A stretch of DNA of 64,000 nucleotides, taken from Candidatus Pseudobacter hemicellulosilyticus. Its GTDB lineage: Bacteria > Bacteroidota > Bacteroidia > Chitinophagales > Chitinophagaceae. The stretch lies in the NCBI GenBank assembly GCA_029202545.1, contig CP119311.1:1550001-1614000 (forward strand). Reading direction: 5' to 3'. Position numbers and translations under genes: made by a program. Of the stretch, positions 18,650 to 27,353 are shown in pieces. The notes below the pieces were generated by a model, which was given only the letters and a program-made list of their open reading frames with translations, searched no databases and was not told the DNA's origin. Position 1 is the first letter of the stretch. Every line of letters starts with the position of its first letter.

Positions 18650-19249
18650 TCAGATAATTTTCAGCAAATGGACAATGAACAGGGTGAGGGGGATACCTGC
18701 GGCTTCCAGTTTTTCCCGGATCTCTTTCAAGGCCCTGGACAGTACATTTTTGACGGTGCCGGTGGATAAGGAAAGACGGGCGGCAATAGCGGATGGTTTA
18801 AGGCCTTCTTCGCGGCTCAGCTGGTAGATCAGCCGGCGCTGGGGCGGCATGTCCCGGATGGCTTCGCCCACAATGCGGCGCAGTTCGGCCACCAGGGAGT
18901 ATTCCAGCGGACTGGCAGTGCTGACCAGGCCTGCGCTCCGGGCGGATTCGGCCAGTTTCCGTTCCTGGCTGAGCTTACGTTTCATATAACGGATACTTTC
19001 CCGGGACGCAATGGTGAAAAGCCATTTGGCGAGATCCTGTACTTCCGTGATACCATCCCGGGCCAGCCATACCCGGACAAAGGTTTCCTGGATCACCTCT
19101 TCCGCATCAGCCTCCGAACGGGTAATGCTGCGCACAAAAGGGCGCATGCGTGGCGAGAAGCCGGTGAACAGTTCAAAAAATGCCTGTTCATCCCCTTCTG
19201 CTATGCGTGCCAGAAATAATGGGTCGGTATAAGTGGATGGACGCTCCAA
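18650..19249 (-). CDS. ECF RNA polymerase sigma factor (first locus)
   Basis: A 199-residue sigma-70 family protein. Region 2 is visible (DEQAFFELFTGFSPRMRPFVRSI ... EADAEEVIQETFVRVWLAR), as is region 4 (IRDMPPQRRLIYQLSREEGLKPSAIAARLSLSTGTVKNVLSRALKEIREKL). The start is a TTG at 19249; no ATG or GTG is in a plausible place. It belongs to the FecI-like group next to FecR and SusC and should direct transcription of this locus. The fecR gene follows after 91 bp. A one-mismatch -7 element (CATCTTTG on the minus strand) lies about 14 nt upstream of the TTG. Confidence 0.93.
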   Translation of the reverse strand: MERPSTYTDPLFLARIAEGDEQAFFELFTGFSPRMRPFVRSITRSEADAEEVIQETFVRVWLARDGITEVQDLAKWLFTIASRESIRYMKRKLSQERKLAESARSAGLVSTASPLEYSLVAELRRIVGEAIRDMPPQRRLIYQLSREEGLKPSAIAARLSLSTGTVKNVLSRALKEIREKLEAAGIPLTLFIVHLLKII

Positions 19250-19320
19250 ACTTTGTGTACAGGCAAAGATGTAGAAAAAGTTTGGGCTACGCTCAATCTG
19301 TGGGTAATGCGGAAATGTGG

Positions 19321-20274
19321 TTACACCAGTTCCTTCACTGCGTTGTAGATCACTTTGGGTTTACCCAGCGTATAGTAATGTATTACCGGAACGCCGGCCT
19401 GCTTCAGTTCTTTGGACTGTTGCAGCAGCCATTCTGTGCCTACCTGTTCTATTTCCGCATCCGTTTTGCATTTGCTCAGCTCATTGCTGAATTCAGTGGG
19501 TATATCCACATGGAAGGTGCGGGGGATCACAGAGAGCTGTTTCTTATTGGTGATGGGCTTCAGGCCGGGGATAATGGGCACGTCAATGCCTTCTTCCCGG
19601 CAGCGTTTTACAAAGTCGAAGTATTTCTGGTTGTCGAAGAACATCTGGGTCACCACGTATTCCGCGCCACCACTCACTTTAGCCTTGAGATAGGCCAGGT
19701 CGGTCTGGAGGTTGGGCGCCTCAAAATGTTTTTCAGGATAGCCGGCCACACCGATACAGAAATTGGTGCGGAAACCATCCCGGATATCTTCTTCCAGGTA
19801 TATGCCGTTGTTGAGGTTGGTGACCTGCTGCAGCAGTTCCATGGCGTAGCGGTTGCCGTTGACCTCCGGTTCAAAGACCGTTTCATTGCGGGCGGCGTCA
19901 CCGCGCAGGACCAGGACATTGTCCACGCCGATGAAGTTCAGGTCAATCAGGGCGTCTTCCGTCTCTCTTTTGTTAAAGCCGCCGCAGATGATATGGGGAA
20001 CAGCATCTACTTTGTAATGGTTCATGATAGCGGCGCAGATGCCCACGGTACCGGGCCGTTTGCGCACTTCCACCTTTTCAAAAGTGCCGTCTGCCTTTTT
20101 CTTGAATACATGTTCACTGCGATGATAGGTCACATTGATATAAGCAGGCTTGAATTCCATCAGGGGATCCAGGTGGTCATAAATGGAGTTGATGGTCTTA
20201 CCTTTCAGGGGGGGCAGGATCTCGAAAGAAATCAATGTTTTCTTCGCCTGCTTGATATGGTCAATAACTTTCAT
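19321..20274 (-). CDS. metF: Methylenetetrahydrofolate reductase
   Basis: A 317-residue flavoprotein that reduces 5,10-methylene-THF to 5-methyl-THF for methionine synthesis. I start it at 20274 (MKVIDHIKQAKKTLISFEILPPLKG), the usual MetF opening, rather than ten codons upstream. Family signatures are FEILPP at the N-terminus, ALIDLNFIGVDNVLVLRGDA, FCIGVAGYPEKH, YVVTQMFFDN and VPIIPGLKPI; length is normal. A canonical promoter ends 17 nt before this start, which confirms the choice. The gene is divergent from lptB and downstream of the sigma gene's promoter region, without operon partners. Confidence 0.95.
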   Translation of the reverse strand: MKVIDHIKQAKKTLISFEILPPLKGKTINSIYDHLDPLMEFKPAYINVTYHRSEHVFKKKADGTFEKVEVRKRPGTVGICAAIMNHYKVDAVPHIICGGFNKRETEDALIDLNFIGVDNVLVLRGDAARNETVFEPEVNGNRYAMELLQQVTNLNNGIYLEEDIRDGFRTNFCIGVAGYPEKHFEAPNLQTDLAYLKAKVSGGAEYVVTQMFFDNQKYFDFVKRCREEGIDVPIIPGLKPITNKKQLSVIPRTFHVDIPTEFSNELSKCKTDAEIEQVGTEWLLQQSKELKQAGVPVIHYYTLGKPKVIYNAVKELV

Positions 20275-20291
20275 CTGCAGAATTTGGCCTG

Positions 20292-20322
20292 CAAACATAG
20301 GCAAGGAATCCCGGATGGCAAA
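20292..20322 (-). promoter_or_regulatory. Promoter of metF
   Basis: On the minus strand TTTG (20322-20319), 19 nt, then TATGTTTG (20299-20292): an exact match to the Bacteroidota consensus TTTG-N19-TAnnTTTG. The expected start point leaves a leader of only about 10 nt, with no room for a riboswitch. Confidence 0.75.
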
Positions 20323-20369
20323 TAGCTGTTAATTTAAGTGCCGGTAAAAGCAAATTGAAATAGTTCCGG

Positions 20370-20377
20370 TATTTTTG
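20370..20377 (+). promoter_or_regulatory. -7 promoter element of lptB
   Basis: TATTTTTG matches TAnnTTTG exactly and lies 17 nt before the TTG start of lptB. The -33 region (AAAGCAAA) is not a good match. Confidence 0.5.
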
Positions 20378-20394
20378 CCCGAAACAGTCAAGCG

Positions 20395-21216
20395 TTGATC
20401 AGCGAAATCCATACTAAAGACCTGGTAAAGACCTATCGCAACCGTACCGTTGTAAACCATGTATCGGTCAATGTGAAGCAGGGCGAGATCGTGGGGCTCC
20501 TGGGTCCCAACGGCGCGGGAAAGACCACTACCTTCTACCAGGTGGTAGGCCTTATCAAGCCGGATGCGGGCCAGGTATTCCTGGACACCCAGGAAATCAC
20601 CCGTTTGCCCATGTATAAACGGGCCCAGCTGGGCATTGGCTACCTGCCCCAGGAAGCTTCTGTCTTCCGCAAGCTGAGCGTGGAGGACAATATCCGCTCT
20701 GTACTGGAAATGACCAGCCTCAGCAAGGCTGAGCAGCGGGAAAAGGTGGAAAACCTGCTGGATGAGTTCCGCCTGCACCATGTGCGCAAGAACAACGGGG
20801 ACTCCCTGAGTGGCGGGGAACGCCGCCGCACAGAGATTGCCCGGGCCCTGGCTGTGGATCCCAAGTTCATCCTCCTGGACGAACCCTTTGCCGGGGTGGA
20901 TCCCATTGCCGTGGAAGATATCCAGGCCGTGGTAGCCCGCCTCAAATACAAGAATATCGGTATTCTCATCACTGACCATAACGTAAACGAGACCCTCTCC
21001 ATCTGCGACCGGGCCTACCTGCTCATTGACGGTAAGATCTTCAAGCACGGCACAGCCGATGAACTGGCGGCCGATGAACAGGTGCGACGCCTGTACCTGG
21101 GCCGCAACTTTGAGTTGAAACGGAAGGATTACCTGCATGAAGAAGCTGTCAGGGGCCTGGAAGTCAGTCCTGCCGGCCCTATGAGCGAGACCCCGGCAGA
21201 AAATCAGCCGGAATAG
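20395..21216 (+). CDS. lptB: LPS export ABC transporter ATP-binding protein
   Basis: A 273-residue ABC ATPase. Walker A GPNGAGKT is at residues 37-44, Q-loop in IGYLPQEAS, signature LSGGE near 140, Walker B FILLDEPFAG near 157, and the switch histidine in LITDHNV. The overall sequence (GLIKPDAGQVFLDTQEIT, FRKLSVEDNIRSVLEM) is that of LptB, which powers lipopolysaccharide extraction by LptFG. The start is TTG at 20395; no ATG precedes Walker A. The C-terminus has about 30 extra residues rich in Pro and Glu beyond the typical LptB length. No lptC, lptF or lptG lies next to it, which is usual in Bacteroidota. Confidence 0.92.
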   Translation: MISEIHTKDLVKTYRNRTVVNHVSVNVKQGEIVGLLGPNGAGKTTTFYQVVGLIKPDAGQVFLDTQEITRLPMYKRAQLGIGYLPQEASVFRKLSVEDNIRSVLEMTSLSKAEQREKVENLLDEFRLHHVRKNNGDSLSGGERRRTEIARALAVDPKFILLDEPFAGVDPIAVEDIQAVVARLKYKNIGILITDHNVNETLSICDRAYLLIDGKIFKHGTADELAADEQVRRLYLGRNFELKRKDYLHEEAVRGLEVSPAGPMSETPAENQPE

Positions 21217-21296
21217 CTGTTGTCCCCTTGGATTAAAGATTGATTACAACCCCTTTCGTATTTTCCGCATTGGGCCAAATACCGTATTTTGCCGGT

Positions 21297-22814
21297 GTGA
21301 GACTTTTATCGCCTGCCATATCATCTTTGGCCCGAATGAGATTATGGCGCATTGAGGGGTGGAAGACCCATCCGCAGGATGCGCAACGGGAAGTATTGCA
21401 AGACCTGGTGACCGCCGCCCAGTACACCGAATTCGGTAAGAAATACGATTTTTCCAATCTTTTCAATATACGTTCCTTCAAGCAGGCTGTGCCTATCCAC
21501 GAGTATGAGGATATGAAACCTTATATCCAGCGGATCATGGAAGGAGAGCAGAATGTACTCTGGAACACCCCTGTTTACTGGTTCGCCAAAAGCAGTGGCA
21601 CCACCAGCGATAAAAGCAAGTTCATCCCCGTCAGTGAAGAAAGCCTGGAAGACGGCCACTACAAGGCCGCCAAGGATGTGCTGACCATGTATTACCAGTT
21701 CAACCCGGACTCCGACCTGCTGACCGGCAAGGGCCTGGTCCTGGGTGGCAGCCATACCATCAACCCGCTGAACCAGGAAGCCCAGTATGGGGACCTGAGC
21801 GCGGTACTGCTGCAGAACTCGCCTTTCTGGGGCCATTGGCTCCGGACCCCGGACCTCAGCATTGCGCTGATGGACGAGTGGGAAAGCAAGATCGAAATGC
21901 TGGCCCAGAGCACTATCAGGGAAAACGTGACCTCTATTTCCGGAGTACCTACCTGGACCCTGGTCCTTTTTCGCCGGATCCTGGAGATCACCGGCAAAAA
22001 GACCATGAATGAGGTCTGGCCCAACCTGGAACTCTATATGCACGGCGGCGTGTCCTTTACGCCCTACCGGGAGCAATTCCATAAACTGATCGGCAAGCCA
22101 ATCCATTACCTGGAGATGTACAATGCCAGCGAAGGCTTTTTTGCCGCGCAGGGCACACCCGGCGAGGATGGTATGCTGCTCTTTGTAGACCATGGCATTT
22201 TCATGGAGTTCATGCCCCTGGAAGAATATGGCAAGCCCGATCCCCGCACTATTGGCCTGCACGATGTGGAACTGGGAAAGAACTATGCCCTGGTCATCAG
22301 CACCAATGGCGGTCTCTGGCGTTACCTGCTGGGCGATACCATCCAGTTCACTACCCTGAGCCCTTTCCGCATCAAGGTCAGCGGAAGGGTAAAACATTAT
22401 ATGAATGCCTTCGGCGAAGAGGTCATTGTGGACAATACCGATCAGGCCATTGCCATCGCCTGCCGGAATACGGGGGCCATTGTGAATGATTATACTGCTG
22501 CGCCTGTGTATTTCAGCGAAGGCAGCAATGGCGCCCACGAATGGCTGATAGAGTTTGAAAAAGAACCCGGATCCCTGGAACAGTTCACCACTGAACTGGA
22601 TGCCGCCCTTCAAAGTATCAACAGTGATTACGAGGCCAAGCGCCATAAGAGCATCGCCCTCCGTTTGCCCATCCTGCGGCCTTTGGAAAAAGGCGTCTTC
22701 AACAGCTGGCTCAAGAGCAAGGGCAAGCTTGGCGGCCAGCACAAAGTGCCGCGGCTGAGCAATGAAAGAAAATTCCTGGAGGAAATACTGGCTGCGGCAG
22801 GCTCCCCTGCCTGA
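21297..22814 (+). CDS. GH3 auxin-responsive promoter family protein (acyl-adenylating enzyme)
   Basis: About 505 residues. The frame is open from a TTG at 21240, but the GTG at 21297 (VRLLSPAISSLARMRLWRIEGW) gives the usual start of bacterial homologues. Features of the ANL-like GH3 fold: YWFAKSSGTTSDKSKFIP (the ATP-binding Ser/Thr loop), YNASEGFFAAQ, GLWRYLLGDTIQF and RVKHYMNAFGEEV. Plant GH3 enzymes join acyl acids to amino acids; bacterial members have mostly unknown substrates. It follows lptB by about 80 bp and may share its transcript. No auxin function is implied. Confidence 0.88.
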   Translation: MRLLSPAISSLARMRLWRIEGWKTHPQDAQREVLQDLVTAAQYTEFGKKYDFSNLFNIRSFKQAVPIHEYEDMKPYIQRIMEGEQNVLWNTPVYWFAKSSGTTSDKSKFIPVSEESLEDGHYKAAKDVLTMYYQFNPDSDLLTGKGLVLGGSHTINPLNQEAQYGDLSAVLLQNSPFWGHWLRTPDLSIALMDEWESKIEMLAQSTIRENVTSISGVPTWTLVLFRRILEITGKKTMNEVWPNLELYMHGGVSFTPYREQFHKLIGKPIHYLEMYNASEGFFAAQGTPGEDGMLLFVDHGIFMEFMPLEEYGKPDPRTIGLHDVELGKNYALVISTNGGLWRYLLGDTIQFTTLSPFRIKVSGRVKHYMNAFGEEVIVDNTDQAIAIACRNTGAIVNDYTAAPVYFSEGSNGAHEWLIEFEKEPGSLEQFTTELDAALQSINSDYEAKRHKSIALRLPILRPLEKGVFNSWLKSKGKLGGQHKVPRLSNERKFLEEILAAAGSPA

Positions 22815-23023
22815 GCTGGCCTTTTCCAAACCAGTTTTGCCTGTGCCTGCAAGAACTTAAAAGCCGGGACAGGCATCTGCCGGGATGCTGCCTGCCTGGG
22901 TAGCCGGTTACCTGTAACTGGCCCTGTCACCTTCAGTCTTTCCCCATTGCTTTGACCTTTCTCTTACTGATTGTTGCATAAATTCACTTTATTTGTGCTC
23001 GTTTAAAACAAATTCAACCGACC

Positions 23024-23779
23024 ATGAAATTACTCGAGAACAAAGTGGCCATTGTTACCGGCGCCGCCCGCGGTATCGGTGAAGCAATTGCCAGCAAACT
23101 GGCCGAACAGGGAGCGCATGTGGCCTTTACCTATGTAAGTGACAGCAGTGCTGAAAAAGCAAAAGCATTACAGCAGAAGCTGGAGGCCATGGGCGTAAAG
23201 GCCAAAGCCTACCAGAGCAATGCTGGTGATTTTGCGGCCAGCGAGGCCTTTGTGAGCGATGTGGTAAAAGAGTTTGGTACCGTAGATATCTGTGTCAACA
23301 ATGCCGGTATCTCCAAAGATAATCTCCTGCTCCGCCTTACCGAGGAGCAATGGGATGATGTAATGGACATCAACCTGAAAAGCGTTTTCAATATGACCAA
23401 GCAGGTGATCCGTCCCATGATGAAAGCCAAAAAAGGATCTATCATCAATATGAGCTCCATCATCGGTATCCGTGGCAATGCCGGCCAGTCCAGCTATGCC
23501 GCTTCCAAAGCCGGTATTATCGGGTTCACCAAATCTGTGGCCCATGAGCTGGGCAGCCGGAATATCCGCTGCAACGCCATTGCCCCGGGGTTCATTGAAA
23601 CGGACATGACCCATTACCTGAAAGAAGGGGAAGCCAGCAAGGCCTTCCTGGAAAAAATCCCCCTGGGCCGCTTTGGCACCGGCGAAGAGATTGCCAATAC
23701 CACGCTGTTCCTGGCTTCAGACATGAGCTCCTATATCACCGGACAGGTGATCAGCACCTGTGGCGGACTGAATATCTAA
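23024..23779 (+). CDS. fabG: 3-oxoacyl-[acyl-carrier-protein] reductase
   Basis: A 251-residue short-chain dehydrogenase/reductase. The NADP-binding glycine motif TGAARGIG is at residues 12-19, then NNAG near 91, and the catalytic Ser-Tyr-Lys (MSSIIG ... YAASKAG) near residues 140-160. The closing GQVISTCGGLNI is typical of FabG. It reduces 3-oxoacyl-ACP in fatty-acid elongation. It stands alone, with a 209-bp gap upstream (nothing else recognised) and a strong terminator downstream. A related SDR role cannot be fully excluded, but the fit to FabG is good across its length. Confidence 0.88.
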   Translation: MKLLENKVAIVTGAARGIGEAIASKLAEQGAHVAFTYVSDSSAEKAKALQQKLEAMGVKAKAYQSNAGDFAASEAFVSDVVKEFGTVDICVNNAGISKDNLLLRLTEEQWDDVMDINLKSVFNMTKQVIRPMMKAKKGSIINMSSIIGIRGNAGQSSYAASKAGIIGFTKSVAHELGSRNIRCNAIAPGFIETDMTHYLKEGEASKAFLEKIPLGRFGTGEEIANTTLFLASDMSSYITGQVISTCGGLNI

Positions 23780-23816
23780 ATGATCAGCGGAGTGATCCGC
23801 TCTGTATACTATGCAA

Positions 23817-23849
23817 GAGGGTGTCTCACAACAGAGACACCCTCTTTTT
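23817..23849 (+). terminator. Rho-independent terminator after fabG
   Basis: An 11-bp perfect stem (GAGGGTGTCTC at 23817-23827 against 23834-23844) with a 6-nt loop is followed by five T. Confidence 0.9.
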
Positions 23850-23898
23850 ATTCAGTTACTGATGGAGGCAGTCCCGCTGCTCCTTATCACCAGGCTGG

Positions 23899-24669
23899 TT
23901 ATTTCTTCCTGAAATTTTCAATAGCCTGCCGGGCAAAGCTGCCCAGCACCAGCCGGCCACTGATGGCGGCCCTTTCTGTCAGCAGCTGGTCCCAATGCTC
24001 AGTGCCCTTCCACAATATTTTCTTCAGCTCACGCATGGCTTCGGGGCTGGACTGCGCCAGGTTATGGGAGAGCCTTTCAATGGACTCCTCCATTTCCGTA
24101 TTACTGGCATGCAGCTCGGAGAAAAGACCCTTGCGTTTGGCCCAGTCGGCGCTGCGCCACATGCTGGCGTCAATGGCCAGGTAACCGAAAGAGGCAATCC
24201 CTACCTTTCGCTCTACGGCCGGTCCCACCACAAAAGGTCCGATGCCTACGGCCAGCTCGCTCAGCTTTACCTCGGCCTTATCAACGGCAATGGCATAGTC
24301 CGCAGCGGCGGCAATGCCCACACCGCCGCCCACGCAGCGGCCGTGGATACGGGCAATGATGAACTGCGGGCATTTGCGCATGGCATTGATCACATGGGCA
24401 AAACCGCTGAAGAAACGCAGCCCCTCTTCTTCCGTGGAAATAGCGGCCAGCTCATCAAAGGAGGCGCCGGCGCAGAAAGCCTTTTCGCCGGCTGAACGCA
24501 GCACAATGACCCGGGTATCGGGTTCATTGCCTGCCCCGCTGATGGCATGGGCCAGCTCTTCCAGTAATTTGCCCGGCAGCGAATTGCTTTGCGGGTGAAA
24601 GAATTCTATAGTGGTAATGCCGTTATGCGTTTCGGTCCTTACATGTCCCTGCTGTATTTCCCTGATCAT
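23899..24669 (-). CDS. Enoyl-CoA hydratase/isomerase (phenylacetate pathway-associated)
   Basis: A 256-residue crotonase-fold protein, started at 24669 (MIREIQQGHVRTETHNGITTIEF). The CoA/oxyanion-hole segments are KAFCAGASFDEL and IHGRCVGGGVGIAAAADY. One acidic residue of the active site is in VKLSELAVGIGP, but the loop after it (GPFVVGPAVERKVG) differs from the standard GGTQRL pattern. It lies 64 bp after paaZ on the same strand, so it probably takes part in phenylacetate degradation, perhaps as the 2,3-dehydroadipyl-CoA hydratase (PaaF role). That assignment is inferred from context only. Confidence 0.82.
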   Translation of the reverse strand: MIREIQQGHVRTETHNGITTIEFFHPQSNSLPGKLLEELAHAISGAGNEPDTRVIVLRSAGEKAFCAGASFDELAAISTEEEGLRFFSGFAHVINAMRKCPQFIIARIHGRCVGGGVGIAAAADYAIAVDKAEVKLSELAVGIGPFVVGPAVERKVGIASFGYLAIDASMWRSADWAKRKGLFSELHASNTEMEESIERLSHNLAQSSPEAMRELKKILWKGTEHWDQLLTERAAISGRLVLGSFARQAIENFRKK

Positions 24670-24733
24670 AAAACTGTTTTTGTCAATGAATGGATTTGGT
24701 TGGACAGTTCCCATAGGGTGGGTACGGCAGTGC

Positions 24734-26782
24734 TTACTGCTGGTCTTTCTTCTTTACCATGGTCAGGATGGTGGCTACGGCTACCTGTTCACCCGTTTCA
24801 TCGGTCACTTCCACCAGCCATTTCACAATGCCTTTGGCAATATCTTCTGCATCCTTCTTTTCCTGCACCACTTTTTCCTTGCAGGTCAGCTGAACGCCAA
24901 TGGTGGCGCCTGCATAGACCGGTTTCAGAAAGCGGCATTCATCCAGGCCGTAATTGAGCAGCACCGGGCCTTTTTTGGCATCTACAAAAAGACCGGCGGC
25001 AGCACTCAGGATGAAATAACCATGTGCTACAGGCTTTTCAAATATGGTGCCCGACAGGGAGGTATGGTCGGTATGCGCATAAAAATGGTCCCAGCTGACA
25101 TTGGCAAAATTGACAATATCAGCTTCGGTAACCGTGCGTTTGTGCGTGGCCAGGGTATCACCCACCTGCAGCTCTTCAAAATACTTGCGGAAAGGATGTT
25201 TCTCTTCCTCGCGGGTAGCGCCGCCGGCCTGGTATACATTGGTGATGGCCGTCAGCATGGAGGGGGAGCCCTGTACCGCCACCCGCTGCATATAATGTTT
25301 TACACCGCGGACGCCGCCCATTTCCTCGCCACCCCCGGCGCGGCCCGGACCGCCATGAACAAGCAGGGGCAGGGGCGAACCATGGCCAGTGCTTTCTTTG
25401 GCGCAATCGCTGTTCAGTACCAGGATACGGCCGTGGTGGGTGCCGGCGTTCAGGACAAAATCACGGGCCAGTGTTGTATCGGCGGTAACAATGGAACAGA
25501 CCAGCGAACCCTTGCCTTTCTTGGCCAGCAGCGTAGCTTCTTCCGTAGTCCGGTAAGGCATGATCGTGCTGACGGGGCCAAATGCTTCCACATTGTGGAC
25601 TTCCTCGCTGGTAAACGGCTGTTCATTCTTCAGGAGCAGGGGACTCATGAAAGCCCCTTTGCCGGCATCGGCGTCCAGGACTTCTACGCTGTCCAGCGAT
25701 CCGTATACGATCTGGGAACTGGCCAGTAACTTCTGTACCTGCGCCAGTACCTCTTCGCGCTGTCCCTGGCCGGCCAGGGCGCCCATGCGTACCTTCTCGT
25801 TTTCCGGGTTGCCGATGGTGGTCTGGCTGAGTGCCTTGCCCAGCGCCTTCCAGACATCTTCCATTGTATTCCCGGGTACAAAGATGCGGCGGATGGCCGT
25901 ACATTTCTGACCGGCCTTGGTAGTCATTTCTTTGCGTACCTCTTTAATGAAAATATCCCATTCGGGCATGGAAGGAGTGATGTCCTGCCCCAGTACAATA
26001 CAGTTGAGGGAATCGGCTTCCATATTGAATGGCACATTCTCCGCGAGTATGCGCGGATGGGCTTTCAATAGCTGTCCTGTGCTGGCGGAACCGGTGAAGG
26101 TGACCACATCCTGGGCGGTCACATGGTCCAGCAGATCACCGGCGGAGCCGCAGAGCAGCTGCAGCGCGCCTTCCGGCAGGATACCGGAAGCAATGATCTT
26201 TCTGACTACGGCCTCGGTCAGGTAACTGGTAATGGTAGCGGGTTTCACTACCGCGGGTACGCCTGCCAGCAGGTTCACGGCTATTTTTTCCAGCATGCCC
26301 CACACGGGGAAGTTAAAGGCATTGATATGGATGGCCACCCCTTCTTTGGGGATCAGCAGGTGCTGGGCGGTAAAACTGCCGCCCTTGCTGAGGCCTACAG
26401 GATCGCCATCGGTGCAAAAGGTTTCATCAGGGAATTTCCGGCGCAGGGAGGCATAGGAAAATAGGTTGCCTATGCCGCCTTCAATATCCACCCAGCTATC
26501 CGCTTTGGTGGCCCCGGTCTTATAACTGAGCTGATAAAACTCCGGTAAATGTTCCCGCAGGTGAAGGGCCAGCGCCTTCAGCATCAGCCCTCTTTGCTGG
26601 AAGGTCATTTTGCGGAGGGCGGCATTGCCGGTAGTGCGTCCGTATTGGAGCACTGCTGCAAAATCAAGGCCTTTGGTAGAGGCAGCGCCGATCAGCTGGC
26701 CGTTGACTGCATTGTACAAAGGCTGACCTTCGCCGTCGCCGGTGATCCACCGGCCGGTAACAAAGCTTTCGAGTTTATTCAT
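24734..26782 (-). CDS. paaZ: Bifunctional oxepin-CoA hydrolase / semialdehyde dehydrogenase
   Basis: A 682-residue two-domain enzyme, started at 26782 (MNKLESFVTGRWITGDGEG). Residues 1 to about 510 are an aldehyde dehydrogenase with INAFNFPVWGMLEK, VTFTGSASTGQ and the nucleophile in GQKCTAIRRIFVP. Residues about 530-682 are an (R)-specific MaoC-like hydratase with the D-x-H type motif WDHFYAHTD and EKPVAHGYFILSAAAGLF. PaaZ opens the oxepin ring of the phenylacetate pathway and oxidises the resulting aldehyde. The other paa genes of the window lie about 25 kb away. It is divergent from a small lipoprotein gene across a 99-bp gap. Confidence 0.95.
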   Translation of the reverse strand: MNKLESFVTGRWITGDGEGQPLYNAVNGQLIGAASTKGLDFAAVLQYGRTTGNAALRKMTFQQRGLMLKALALHLREHLPEFYQLSYKTGATKADSWVDIEGGIGNLFSYASLRRKFPDETFCTDGDPVGLSKGGSFTAQHLLIPKEGVAIHINAFNFPVWGMLEKIAVNLLAGVPAVVKPATITSYLTEAVVRKIIASGILPEGALQLLCGSAGDLLDHVTAQDVVTFTGSASTGQLLKAHPRILAENVPFNMEADSLNCIVLGQDITPSMPEWDIFIKEVRKEMTTKAGQKCTAIRRIFVPGNTMEDVWKALGKALSQTTIGNPENEKVRMGALAGQGQREEVLAQVQKLLASSQIVYGSLDSVEVLDADAGKGAFMSPLLLKNEQPFTSEEVHNVEAFGPVSTIMPYRTTEEATLLAKKGKGSLVCSIVTADTTLARDFVLNAGTHHGRILVLNSDCAKESTGHGSPLPLLVHGGPGRAGGGEEMGGVRGVKHYMQRVAVQGSPSMLTAITNVYQAGGATREEEKHPFRKYFEELQVGDTLATHKRTVTEADIVNFANVSWDHFYAHTDHTSLSGTIFEKPVAHGYFILSAAAGLFVDAKKGPVLLNYGLDECRFLKPVYAGATIGVQLTCKEKVVQEKKDAEDIAKGIVKWLVEVTDETGEQVAVATILTMVKKKDQQ

Positions 26783-26827
26783 ATGGCAATTTAGTGCGTG
26801 ATAAAGCAACTGCTAAAATAATATGGA

Positions 26828-26861
26828 TTTGGCAGATTTAATTCATGAGGGTTTATCTTTG
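26828..26861 (+). promoter_or_regulatory. Promoter of the small lipoprotein gene
   Basis: TTTG (26828-26831), 22 nt, TATCTTTG (26854-26861): an exact match to both elements of the Bacteroidota promoter. The ATG at 26882 follows 20 nt later. Confidence 0.65.
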
Positions 26862-26881
26862 GCCCACAAACTGTGAACGCT

Positions 26882-27343
26882 ATGACTAAATTATTTTTCC
26901 TGTGTGCGGTGGCGCTTGCCGGCATTGCCTGTACGGATACTGCACAAAAGGAAACAGAACGCAAAGATGGCTTTACCCCGGTGCTGCGGACAAAGGAAGA
27001 TTCCCTGTACCACGCCGTGATTGAAGGACATGATGTGGGTATGGCCAAAATGGGCATCCTGGGCAGGTATACCGCCCGGGTACAAGCGAAGCTGGACAGT
27101 ATGTCAAAACAGCCCAAAGGGGTAGATTCCGAGTACCATAAGCAATTGGTGGACCTGCGTAAGGACCTGCAACAGGCCCGGCAGGGTATGAATGCCTGGA
27201 TGGACTCGTTTTCCGCCGACTCAGCTACCGGCAACGAGGATTTGCGTATCCAGTACCTGGAGTCCGAAAGGGTTAAGGTGAACCTGGTGCGGGACAAGAT
27301 CCTGCTTAGCCTCCAGAAAGCTGATTCCCTGTTCGCCAGATAA
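26882..27343 (+). CDS. Small helical lipoprotein, function unknown
   Basis: A 153-residue lipoprotein: MTKLFFLCAVALAGIAC with the lipobox cysteine at residue 17. A GTG three codons upstream is also in frame, but the ATG at 26882 fits the promoter better. The mature protein is almost entirely charged helix (DSLYHAVIEGHDVGMAKMGILGRYTARVQAKLDSM ... YHKQLVDLRKDLQQARQGMNAWMDSF). That suggests a coiled-coil or helical bundle; similar small lipoproteins are widespread in Bacteroidota without known function. It is convergent with the DUF1569 gene, with 10 bp between stops. Confidence 0.8.
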   Translation: MTKLFFLCAVALAGIACTDTAQKETERKDGFTPVLRTKEDSLYHAVIEGHDVGMAKMGILGRYTARVQAKLDSMSKQPKGVDSEYHKQLVDLRKDLQQARQGMNAWMDSFSADSATGNEDLRIQYLESERVKVNLVRDKILLSLQKADSLFAR

Positions 27344-27353
27344 CCAAACCCAA

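Noticed and set aside
20275..20394. Possible riboswitch upstream of metF
   Set aside because: The promoter leaves a leader of only about 10 nt, too short for any known riboswitch.
21342..22829. 495-codon frame opposite the GH3-family gene
   Set aside because: Antisense shadow caused by GC-rich codon positions; it is rich in Gly, Ala, Gln and His with no recognisable fold.
24611..25729. 372-codon frame opposite paaZ
   Set aside because: Antisense shadow across the paaZ C-terminus, without protein-like features.
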